A DNA stretch of 64,000 bases from Bog-159 sp963709155 (GTDB lineage: Bacteria > Acidobacteriota > Terriglobia > Bryobacterales > Bryobacteraceae). The stretch covers positions 868,001-932,000 of the forward strand of contig CAVPVD010000001.1 in the NCBI GenBank assembly GCA_963709155.1. Reading direction: 5' to 3'. Both the position numbers and the translations under genes were made by a program. The notes below the pieces were generated by a model. The model did not search any database and had not been told where the DNA came from. It saw nothing but the letters and a program-made list of their open reading frames with translations. Positions 1-7,209 of the stretch are shown here, piece after piece; the first letter of the stretch is position 1, and each line of letters begins with the position of its first letter.

Positions 1-2408
1 AGCGGGCCATGCAACGGCGCGCTGCCCATGAGGCGCGGGTGGTTGGAGTGGTCCTGCGGCCCGTAACGCTGGAGCCGCTGCCAATCAAGTACCTCCAATT
101 GCTGCCCAAAGACGCCAAGCCAGTCACGCAGTGGTCCGACCACGATTCCGCCTTTCGTAATGTCAGCGAAGGTATTCTCAAGCTGGTGCAGTCGATGAGA
201 ACTCCTGCCTCGCCCACTTTTCCGGGTGACCTGGCGGAGCGGATCCTGGATGCCGGCATTCCCGGCAGCGTCACGGTCGGCAAAGAGGTGTTGATCGCCG
301 TTATGATCCGTCGGCCTTCGTCGCCGGGCCTTCGAAGTCTGGTCGAAGTCTATGGACTCCACAAGGAGGAGATTTCGTCGAGTGGCTCGATCCAACTTGA
401 ATTCCCGGCCGGCCCGGACGGAAACCCGGCGGAAATGAAGTTGACGGTCAGCATTGAAGCCAAGGGTTTCGAGCCGCAAAAACAGTCCAAGGAAGTGGTG
501 CTCCCACCCGATGGCGACTCCCTTCCCCGATTATTCTCGATGACCCCGCGAGTCGAGGGCGATCTTCTCGCGATCCTGGAACTTTCCGATGACCGGCATT
601 TGCTGACTAGCCTGGTTCTCAAGACTCACAGCGGCACGCAAGAAGCGATGCGCGCGACGCAGCGGATAGAATCCGTGACGCTGCCGCTAGGCCCAGGCCC
701 GGGGTCTCCACCACCGCCGCCACCGCCGCCGCAGTCTGGGCCCGGCTCCGGCCCTCCACGCGGCGGGAGGCATCCGACCGGCGCAAAACAAGCTGCCTAC
801 GCCGTAAACTCGCGGCAGGCGATATTGCGCGGCGCCGATCGGCTCGCCGATGCGGTTAAAGTGACCCTCGGCCCCAAGGGCCGCAACGTCGTCCTGGAGA
901 AGAAGTTCGGCAGTCCGAACTTCACTAAGGACGGCATTACGGTGGCCAAGGAAATCGATCTCAAAGATCCCCTGGAGAACATGGGTGCGCAGATGGTGCG
1001 CGAAGTGGCCTCTAAGACATCCGATATGGCGGGAGACGGGACTACCACGGCCACCATTCTGGCGCGGTCGATCCTCCGCCAGGGCATGCAGGAGGTTGCC
1101 GCCGGAGCCGGCGCGGTGGCCGTGAAGCGTGGCATCGAGAAGGCAGTGAAAGTGGCCATTGCGGAAATCAGGAAGCTCTCCAGGCCGGTTTCCGGTGAGA
1201 TGATCGCGCAGGTCGGCGCTATTTCCGCCAACGGCGATTCCACTATCGGCAACCTCATCGCGGACGCCATGAAGAAAGTGGGCAAGGATGGCGTGATCAC
1301 GATCGAAGAATCCACGACCATGGTCACCGGGCTGAGCACCGTGGAGGGCATGCAGTTCGACCGCGGCTACCTCTCCCCGTACTTCGTCTCCGACCCCGAG
1401 CGCATGGAGTGCGTGCTCGAAGATCCCTATATCCTCATCTACGAGAAGAAGATCGGCAACATGAAGGACCTGCTGCCGCTGCTCGAGCAGATTGCGCGCT
1501 CCGGCAAGCCCCTTCTGATCATCGCCGAGGAAGTGGAAGGCGAGGCGCTGGCGACGCTCGTCGTGAGCAAGCTGCGCGGCACGCTGAACGCCTGCGCGGT
1601 AAAAGCTCCCGGCTTCGGCGACCGCCGCAAAGCCATGTTGGACGACATCGCCGTTCTGACCGGCGGCAAGTCCATCATGGAAGAGACCGGCATCAAGCTG
1701 GAAGGCGTACGCCTGGATGACCTGGGCCGCGCCAAGCGCGTCACGGTGGACAAAGACAACACCACCATCGTGGACGGCAACGGCAGCCAGAAGTCCATCG
1801 AAGGCCGCATCAAGCAGTTGCGCGGCCAGATCGACGAGACCACCTCCGACTACGACCGCGAGAAGCTCCAGGAACGCCTGGCGAAGCTGGCTGGCGGCGT
1901 GGCCGTGATCAAAGTCGGCGCAGCCACCGAGACCGAAATGAAGGAAAAGAAGGCTCGTGTGGAAGATGCGCTGCATGCCACTCGCGCGGCCGTGGAAGAA
2001 GGCATCGTCCCAGGCGGCGGCGTGGCGCTGCTGCGCGCGGCAAAGGCACTGGAAGGCTACACGGCGGAAGGCGACGAGCAGATCGGCGTCAACATCGTGC
2101 GGCGCGCCTGCCAGGATCCCATCCGCCAGATCGTGGTGAACTCGGGCACCGAGGGCGCCATCGTGGTGGAGAAGATCCGCGAGAATTCCAACCCGAACTT
2201 CGGCTTCAACGCGCAGACCGACACCTACGAAGACCTGGTGGTTTCGGGCGTGATCGATCCCACCAAAGTGACCCGCACGGCGCTGCAGAACGCGGCATCG
2301 ATCGCATCCCTGATGTTGACCACCGAAGCCATGGTGGCCAAGATTCCGGAGAAGAAATCGGCTCCGGCCGGTCCCGGCGGCCACGGCGGCCCGGACATGG
2401 ACTACTAA
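1..2408 (+). CDS. TIR domain (C-terminal part) fused to a complete GroEL chaperonin; 5' end off the window
   Basis: The frame is open back to base 1, so the ATG at 9 is probably not the start; residues here are numbered from it. Residues 1-62 match the last part of a bacterial TIR domain (VVGVVLRP, LPKDAKPV, then a terminal helix at FRNVSEGI). Residues 67-220 are beta-rich and I cannot name them. Residues 226-258 are a Pro/Gly linker with eight prolines in a row. Residues 261-799 are a full-length group I chaperonin: TLGPKG 286-291, Asp308 in KDG, GDGTTT 342-347 and Asp653, equivalent to E. coli Asp52, Asp87 and Asp398. The apical substrate/GroES-binding motif RGYLSPYF is kept. No Met lies near the boundary, so GroEL is not separately started. 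The C-terminus is GGPDMDY rather than a GGM tail. No groES is adjacent. TIR domains are known NADases or signalling scaffolds in immunity; coupling to a folding cage here is inference. Confidence 0.9.
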   Translation, partial: RAMQRRAAHEARVVGVVLRPVTLEPLPIKYLQLLPKDAKPVTQWSDHDSAFRNVSEGILKLVQSMRTPASPTFPGDLAERILDAGIPGSVTVGKEVLIAVMIRRPSSPGLRSLVEVYGLHKEEISSSGSIQLEFPAGPDGNPAEMKLTVSIEAKGFEPQKQSKEVVLPPDGDSLPRLFSMTPRVEGDLLAILELSDDRHLLTSLVLKTHSGTQEAMRATQRIESVTLPLGPGPGSPPPPPPPPQSGPGSGPPRGGRHPTGAKQAAYAVNSRQAILRGADRLADAVKVTLGPKGRNVVLEKKFGSPNFTKDGITVAKEIDLKDPLENMGAQMVREVASKTSDMAGDGTTTATILARSILRQGMQEVAAGAGAVAVKRGIEKAVKVAIAEIRKLSRPVSGEMIAQVGAISANGDSTIGNLIADAMKKVGKDGVITIEESTTMVTGLSTVEGMQFDRGYLSPYFVSDPERMECVLEDPYILIYEKKIGNMKDLLPLLEQIARSGKPLLIIAEEVEGEALATLVVSKLRGTLNACAVKAPGFGDRRKAMLDDIAVLTGGKSIMEETGIKLEGVRLDDLGRAKRVTVDKDNTTIVDGNGSQKSIEGRIKQLRGQIDETTSDYDREKLQERLAKLAGGVAVIKVGAATETEMKEKKARVEDALHATRAAVEEGIVPGGGVALLRAAKALEGYTAEGDEQIGVNIVRRACQDPIRQIVVNSGTEGAIVVEKIRENSNPNFGFNAQTDTYEDLVVSGVIDPTKVTRTALQNAASIASLMLTTEAMVAKIPEKKSAPAGPGGHGGPDMDY

Positions 2409-2440
2409 GTCCGTTCAGTTAAACTTAACTTGACTAAATC

Positions 2441-2476
2441 GCCGCGCTATCCCGCAAAGGGGGCGCGGCTTTTTTT
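2441..2476 (+). terminator. Rho-independent terminator after the TIR-GroEL gene
   Basis: A perfect 7-bp inverted repeat (GCCGCGC at 2441-2447, GCGCGGC at 2463-2469) is followed directly by seven T residues. It begins 32 bases after the stop codon, which suggests the fusion gene is the last gene of its transcript. Confidence 0.85.
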
Positions 2477-2559
2477 ATTGCGCTCAGCGCGCCCGCGCCG
2501 ATCGAAACCGCGCAGGCTTAGTCCGTGCGCGCATACGAGATTTTCCGATGTGCGAGGCC

Positions 2560-2867
2560 CTACTCGTATCTGAGCGCAACCGCAGGGGCGACCCGCATGG
2601 CGCGCTGCGCGGGAATCTAGCAAGCCGCAAGCGAAACCCCTACGAGTATCACTGCGACACCGGAAACGTGGGGAAGTCGTCTGGTGCAACACCGAATAGC
2701 AAGCCCGAAATCGCCCTGCCCATTGCCAACGCGAGCGGTAGTCCGATCGCCAGGCCGATCAGCGCGAGCGATTTCATGCGTGCGGCGATATTGTCTTCGG
2801 TTTCCCTGTCGATGTGATCGCGAAGGTCCGCATCCAGGTCGGCGAGCATTCGCTTGCGGCGCCTCAT
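2560..2867 (-). pseudogene. Relic of an ADOP-type FtsX/MacB permease
   Basis: The first 40 codons from the ATG at 2867 match the cytoplasmic N-terminus of acidobacterial duplicated orphan permeases (MRRRKRMLADLDADLRDHI). The sequence then jumps straight to the last transmembrane segment of the family (IGLPLALAMGRAISGLLFGV). Some 700 central codons are therefore missing. After about codon 70 the frame shifts and the typical end of the family (IPAQRAMRV ... VALRYE) continues in another frame, with TAG in place of the expected Tyr codon near 2606, ending at the TAG at 2560. The ATG overlaps the stop of the PadR relic as ATGA, the normal arrangement of PadR-ADOP pairs. Compare the intact ADOP gene at 52073-54481. 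Confidence 0.8.
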
Positions 2868-3226
2868 GATCGACCCTCCTGCCCCGTAGGCCGTAGAATC
2901 CGGGCGATGGCTCCCGCCAGTTTGTCCCACTTCCAGGTCTCTACTGCCAATTGTCTCCGGCCCCTGGGCGTCAACTTGTAAAACTTTGCGCGGCGATTAT
3001 TTTCCGACGTGCCTTCTTCCGCCGAAATCCAGCCTCGTTTGATCAGCCGGTGCACTGCCGGATACAGCGATCCCTACTCGACCTGCAAGATTTCGTCCGA
3101 GTTGAACTCGATGGCTTTGGCGATGGCGTGGCCGTGCGCCGGCCCAAGCAGCAGCGTGCGGAGAATCAGCAGGTCGAGGGTTCCTTGCAGAAGTTCGATG
3201 CGCTCGCGTGGGTCTTTAGTAGACAT
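2864..3226 (-). pseudogene. PadR-family transcriptional regulator broken by one nonsense codon
   Basis: Reading from the ATG at 3226 gives a typical 120-residue PadR regulator: ELLQGTLDLLILRTL, then GHAIAKAI, then the wing sequence GSLYPAVHRL and a C-terminal helix. At 3076-3074 a TAG sits where relatives usually carry Gln in VEQGSLYPAL, so a single C-to-T change on the coding strand would explain it. Both halves remain in one frame and otherwise look intact, so the mutation may be recent. PadR proteins repress the adjacent ADOP permease gene; both partners are damaged here. Readthrough or a sequencing error cannot be excluded. Confidence 0.85.
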
Positions 3227-3234
3227 TCTAGGTC

Positions 3235-3240
3235 ATGATA
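3235..3240 (-). promoter_or_regulatory. Possible -10 element (TATCAT) of the PadR relic
   Basis: TATCAT on the minus strand lies 8 nt before the ATG at 3226. Transcription would start at or next to the start codon, giving a leaderless or nearly leaderless mRNA. The same hexamer and spacing occurs before other genes in this window. No clear -35 is visible. Confidence 0.4.
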
Positions 3241-3376
3241 CGGTGCTTCCGGTAGAATCTCAAGGTGTGTGCTTTGGCGAGCGACTGCCGGGGGTTCACC
3301 TGGTGGTATTTGATAGGCGCGAGAAATACCTGGCTTAATGGTCGTTAGTTATCTTTCCTATCGATAAAGATTTATC

Positions 3377-3405
3377 TTGACAAATCATTTGATAGAGCGC
3401 ATATT
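3377..3405 (+). promoter_or_regulatory. Sigma-70 type promoter, TTGACA-N17-CATATT
   Basis: A perfect -35 hexamer (3377-3382) is separated by exactly 17 nt from CATATT (3400-3405), which matches the -10 consensus at four of six positions, in an AT-rich stretch unlike its surroundings. A second promoter with the same two hexamers, the same spacing and the same following AG lies at 5526-5554. Downstream genes on this strand begin only at 3911/4142. Confidence 0.55.
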
Positions 3406-3910
3406 AGAGCAGTACTAGTCCATATACGACATAAGTACTAAGAGTTTCCCTTTAAAAAGGGGATAACGCAGACAGAGTATACGGCGAGTCAGACTCCTTT
3501 AATGACTGGCAGCGAGCGATTGAGCCGGTTCCGCCAAATTCCTGGCGCCAAACCGCCGATCGCGTCAGCATGCTGGAATGTTTGGCGGGCTCCCGCAATC
3601 TGCGCTCTTTAGAGCATCGGTCAGACCAGCGTGTTGGCTGTGTCCCACTCTGCTCCCGAGCATCCTCACAACCGGCCAACTGCCACCAGTGCCTGTCGTG
3701 GTTCCGATATCGCCCAGCCGCCCCCTCTCGAGCAGAGTTGTGGGTGGGAGCGTTTAGGACCTTTTGGACGGCGCATTCGGGGGAAGCGAAGCCTGCCTTT
3801 TCCCACTTCAACGTGCTTTCAATACGGCCATCGTAGATGGGTATCCCAACCATCACGCGGGGACCGGAAGTTTGACAAACCAAGCCAACCCCGATCCATG
3901 CGGAGGTATC
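3406..3910 (+). other. Gene-poor leader region of about 500 bases
   Basis: Open frames here (for example 3570-3836 on plus and 3452-3937 on minus) show no recognisable family, no convincing ribosome site and low-complexity composition, so I do not call them. The region starts AT-rich and contains a short palindrome (CCCTTT AA AAAGGG near 3450). It could be a long 5' leader or a non-coding RNA running from the promoter at 3377; no known riboswitch fold was recognised. Confidence 0.4.
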
Positions 3911-4117
3911 ATGTCCCCACTCGCAGAACGAAATCATAGCGATCGCTCGCCGCTCAAGCTGGAGCTACACGCCGAGGTGGCCAGTGCCCTCGATGAGGCC
4001 AGGCATTTACGCGGGCGGGTGCGTTGCCTGCTTGCCAGGCTACAGGACAGTCCGCCGGGAGTGACTACCGGTGCGGCCCAAACGGGATACGCGCGGCCGA
4101 ATTCACCGAAGATTTAA
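3911..4117 (+). CDS. Small hypothetical protein, 68 residues
   Basis: The ATG at 3911 has GGAGG at 3902-3906, four bases upstream, which is why I prefer it over the longer reading from 3764. The product is hydrophilic, with a central amphipathic helix (LKLELHAEVASALDEARHL, then RGRVRCLLARL) and a disordered tail. It lies 24 bases before the LuxR-type regulator on the same strand, so they may be co-transcribed. I recognise no family and infer no function. Confidence 0.4.
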   Translation: MSPLAERNHSDRSPLKLELHAEVASALDEARHLRGRVRCLLARLQDSPPGVTTGAAQTGYARPNSPKI

Positions 4118-4141
4118 TAAGCATAAAGAGAGAAAACGAAA

Positions 4142-4807
4142 ATGATACGTATTGTTCTTTACTCGAATCAGCCAATCCTGGCGAAGGGTCTGGAGAGCTT
4201 GATCGTCTCCGATCCCGCACTTGAATTAAGCGCTTATTGCTCGACTTCAGCCGCGCTGAAGGAGCAGATGGCAAACGAAAAACCCGATTTGGCAGTGCTG
4301 GACCTGACGCCGGAGATCACGTTCGCCATGCTCGGCGAACTACAGAGCCTGGCCCCGCAATGCAAGTTGATCCTATGGACCGACTTGATAGCCGGCGATT
4401 TTGCTTTGCAGGCGCTCAGCGCGGGCGTTCGCGGTGTCCTGCGCAAGACCTTGCCCGCGGAAGGGCACCGCCAATGTTTGCACAAGGTGTTTTCGGGTGA
4501 ACTCTGGTTTGAAAAGAGCCTGACCGACAGCTTTCGCTCCGCCCGGCGCGTGTCGCTCTCGCCACGGGAGAGCCAATTGGTGAGCATGCTGACCCGCGGC
4601 CTCAAGAATAAGGAAATGTCTCACGAATTAGGGATTACGGAGGGCACTGTCAAGGTTTACCTGTCTCATCTTTTTACCAAGTCAGGGGCCAAAGACCGGT
4701 TCGATCTCGCCGTCCAGGGTCTGAGGAACTTCAGCCTAGCCAACATTTCCGCCGAGGGAAAAGGCGCCGGGCTCAGGTCCTTATCCATGGAGCCGTTATG
4801 CCGGTAA
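4142..4807 (+). CDS. NarL/FixJ-type response regulator with degenerate receiver
   Basis: The 221-residue protein has the receiver plus LuxR-type helix-turn-helix layout. Residues 1-120 form the receiver: hydrophobic strand MIRIVLYS, Asp54 in DLAVLDL at the phospho-acceptor position, and LRKT near the conserved Lys. The paired acidic residues that bind Mg near positions 7-9 are replaced by Tyr-Ser-Asn, so normal phosphorylation is doubtful. Residues about 138-200 are the DNA-binding domain (LSPRE, then NKEMSHELGITEGTVKVYLS). No histidine kinase is nearby. The 3' end overlaps the next gene by 10 bases, implying an operon. It may act as a phosphorylation-independent regulator of the neighbouring pilus-motor genes; that link is positional only. 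Confidence 0.85.
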   Translation: MIRIVLYSNQPILAKGLESLIVSDPALELSAYCSTSAALKEQMANEKPDLAVLDLTPEITFAMLGELQSLAPQCKLILWTDLIAGDFALQALSAGVRGVLRKTLPAEGHRQCLHKVFSGELWFEKSLTDSFRSARRVSLSPRESQLVSMLTRGLKNKEMSHELGITEGTVKVYLSHLFTKSGAKDRFDLAVQGLRNFSLANISAEGKGAGLRSLSMEPLCR

Positions 4808-5394
4808 CGAGGTCCGAACCGTACCTGGCGTCGATCGAAGACATCCGGCGTGCTTCTGCTTATTCCACAGACACACCCATTCTTCGCACTCCTCATTGGA
4901 AGGTGGTATGTGCGGACCCGCCCGCGGTTTCGCCAGCCACTCGACAGCCGGCCGCCCCAGGCCACGCCGCCGCAACTTCCGATCCCGCGTTCCTCGCACC
5001 AGAGGATTTCCTGGCGTCAGAGGCGGATCTCTTCAGCATCCTTGCGCACGTGAGCGGTGGCTACGGTCCGCACTCCCAACAGCGCCGGCGCGGCCAGATA
5101 CCCCGAGAAACGGCTCCGTCTTACCCGCTCCCGCACGCCGCCGCGCCACTCACGCGGGCGCAATCGCATGCTGCGATTCCGGCGTCCGCCCAACCTTCCG
5201 CGCGGCGCAATCCGGACGGCGTAGAGGATGGCCGGTATCGTATTCAGCGACGCCAGCTTTGCAAATGCGGGGAGTGCAGATGGTGCTTGGATAACCTCCG
5301 CTGGGACCGGATCTTCAATGAGAGGTTTGCGGATCCCACCTACTACGGAAGCTTGACGATCAGACACAATTCCGCGCTTTCGGAGGCGCGGTGA
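4798..5394 (+). CDS. Conserved-looking protein with C-terminal Cys cluster
   Basis: The 198-residue product starts at an ATG inside the end of the regulator gene. Residues 1-150 are low complexity and rich in Ala, Pro and Arg, probably disordered. The tail holds four cysteines spaced CxCxxCxxC (Cys155, 157, 160, 163) followed by RWDRIFNERFADPTYYG, a compact aromatic segment. I recall similar Cys-plus-RWERIF tails in acidobacterial hypothetical proteins but cannot name a family. The cysteines suggest a metal site, zinc or Fe-S. Because the N-terminal part is compositionally odd, the true protein could be shorter. Function unknown; co-transcription with the regulator is likely. Confidence 0.6.
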   Translation: MPVTRSEPYLASIEDIRRASAYSTDTPILRTPHWKVVCADPPAVSPATRQPAAPGHAAATSDPAFLAPEDFLASEADLFSILAHVSGGYGPHSQQRRRGQIPRETAPSYPLPHAAAPLTRAQSHAAIPASAQPSARRNPDGVEDGRYRIQRRQLCKCGECRWCLDNLRWDRIFNERFADPTYYGSLTIRHNSALSEAR

Positions 5395-5954
5395 CGTTGG
5401 CGGAATCCGGAATCGGCACAGCCGAAAGCACCGAGCGCCCCATGGCAGCGGTATTATTCGGTGTTATAAGGCTATATGTGGACGATTTCGTCCAAGTTAA
5501 CCATTGTTATGGTAGTGAATATCCGTTGACAGTTGTCCCTATAAGGTCCATATTAGGACTGCCATGCATGGAAGATCCGATGACAGCAACAATTGTGCTG
5601 GCGCCAGAGATTATTCCAGAAACCGTCAGCCAATAGGCAACGGCCGGCAGCAGCCGGCTCTGTCCCCCACCTGAAGATCCTTACGGCGGGTTCGCTCGCA
5701 GACACCACTTTTCGTGGTTTCGGTAGCCCTCCCAGTCTAGCCGAACGAAAGCGGGCAAGGCCGCTCAAAGCCGAAAACTCCGTTCCGATTTCGGCGGGAC
5801 GATCGCCGTCCATGCCGGGCGTCCAGACCCTTCCAAGGCCGGCTACGGGAACCACTCACAATCTGGAAGCGCGCCACCGAGCCGCTTTCCTTTATCGACG
5901 ATGAACGCAGTGTGCCCGCGGTCAAGGCACAAGTAGGCTGAAGAAACCAAGACG
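5395..5954 (+). other. Intergenic region before cpaE, 560 bases
   Basis: It contains the promoter at 5526-5554. A weak frame from 5391 to 5636 gives no recognisable protein and crosses the promoter. A 22-codon frame beginning near 5568 could be a leader peptide but has no clear ribosome site. From 5640 to 5954 I see nothing I can support. Confidence 0.4.
5526..5554 (+). promoter_or_regulatory. Sigma-70 type promoter, TTGACA-N17-CATATT
   Basis: TTGACA at 5526-5531 and CATATT at 5549-5554 are separated by 17 nt. Hexamers, spacing and the trailing AG repeat the promoter at 3377-3405 exactly, while the spacers differ. The next confident gene is cpaE at 5955, giving a leader of about 390 nt. Confidence 0.55.
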
Positions 5955-7139
5955 ATGTATTCGCTCACGCTAGGCATGGCAATCGAAAACGAGCAACTCT
6001 GGAACGAGGTAAAGACCTGTCTGCCGGCGTTGCCTTTGCGGTCTGTCATCGAGCACCGGGACATGTCCACCATGGGCTCTTTCCTGGAGCGGTTGGAGCG
6101 CTTGCGCCCGGAAGTGGTGCTGCTCGACGTGGCATCGGCGAAAGAGCCCATTGGCGAACTGATCCCCATGATCCGGGCCAAGGCGCCGGAGGCCACCATC
6201 ATAGCGTTGCACATGACCGCCGACGCGGCCGCCATCCTGAGCGCCATGCGCGCGGGTGCGAACGAATATGTCTATCCGCCCATCGAATCGTCGCTACGTG
6301 CGGCGCTGGAGCGAAGGTCGGCGGATGGACGCCGGCACAGCGCCGGAATGCGTTTCGGCGGGCGCACCATCGGGTTCTTCTCCTCCAAGGGCGGTTGCGG
6401 CGCCACCACGGTGGTCTGCCACCTGGCGGTGGAACTGGGGCGACGCGGCCAGAAAGTCCTGCTGGCGGACCTGGATTTGGACGCGGGCCTGATTGGTTTT
6501 CTGACCAAGGCCAAGCCCGGCTACTCGATCCTGGACGCCGTCAGCAATCTGCACCGGTTGGATGTGAGCTATTGGAAGGCGTTGGTCTCCAACGGCATAC
6601 CAGGCGTAGAAATCATCGCCGCACCCGGGGCCACCGCGGATAAGACCTTTCCGCAGAAAGAGCAGTTGCGGCAATTGTTCAGTTTTCTGCGATCGGTTTA
6701 CGACTTCACCCTGATCGATATGGGGCGCAGCCTGACGCGCGAAGGCGTAGGCGCGCTGGAAGAGATGGATGAAGCCTATCTGATCAGCACGCTGGAAGTT
6801 CCAGCGCTGCATCAGGCCAAACAAGTAATGCAAGTCCTGATGGATGCCGGTTATGGCAAGGACCGGCTGAAACTGATCCTGAATCGGGTGCCCAAGCGCT
6901 CGGAACTGGCGCCTGGCGAGATTGAGAAGATTCTGGGGCTGCCGGTCTATGCGGTACTGCCCAGTTGCTACCCGGAGTTGCACGAGTGTTATTCGGTGGG
7001 CAAGTTGCTGCCGGAGCGGAGTGTACTGGCAACAGCAATCCGCGAACTCGCCACGCGCATGGCGGGTTTGGAACAACAGCCGGCGGCGAAGAAGAAGTTT
7101 GGCGGATTGTTTGTTAAGAAGGTGATGGGCCATGGGTGA
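5955..7139 (+). CDS. cpaE: CpaE/TadZ-type pilus localisation ATPase
   Basis: The 394-residue protein has the TadZ layout. Residues 1-130 are an atypical receiver-like domain (VVLLDVASAKEP, then ANEYVYPP). A MinD/ParA-like ATPase follows, with the deviant Walker A motif KGGCGAT at residues 145-151, switch residues DLDLDAGL, and the later ILNRVPKRSEL segment. In Tad/Flp systems this protein places the secretion machinery at the cell pole. The C-terminus ends in a basic KKKFGG and KKVMG segment. cpaF follows 70 bases downstream. No TadB/C, pilin or secretin gene is in the window, so the pair may work with components encoded elsewhere. Confidence 0.88.
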   Translation: MYSLTLGMAIENEQLWNEVKTCLPALPLRSVIEHRDMSTMGSFLERLERLRPEVVLLDVASAKEPIGELIPMIRAKAPEATIIALHMTADAAAILSAMRAGANEYVYPPIESSLRAALERRSADGRRHSAGMRFGGRTIGFFSSKGGCGATTVVCHLAVELGRRGQKVLLADLDLDAGLIGFLTKAKPGYSILDAVSNLHRLDVSYWKALVSNGIPGVEIIAAPGATADKTFPQKEQLRQLFSFLRSVYDFTLIDMGRSLTREGVGALEEMDEAYLISTLEVPALHQAKQVMQVLMDAGYGKDRLKLILNRVPKRSELAPGEIEKILGLPVYAVLPSCYPELHECYSVGKLLPERSVLATAIRELATRMAGLEQQPAAKKKFGGLFVKKVMGHG

Positions 7140-7209
7140 TAGGTGGTGGGTGACAGACCCATAACCCATAACCTACAACCTGGCAGTCAATTGCGAACGA
7201 GGGTGAAAA

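Noticed and set aside
687..2384. 565-codon antisense ORF
   Set aside because: Shadow of the GroEL coding sequence in high-GC DNA; no family match.
3452..3937. 161-codon minus-strand ORF and several plus-strand ORFs in the leader region
   Set aside because: No family, odd composition, no ribosome site.
5391..5636. 81-codon ORF with start overlapping the Cys-cluster gene
   Set aside because: Crosses the promoter at 5526 and shows no recognisable domain.
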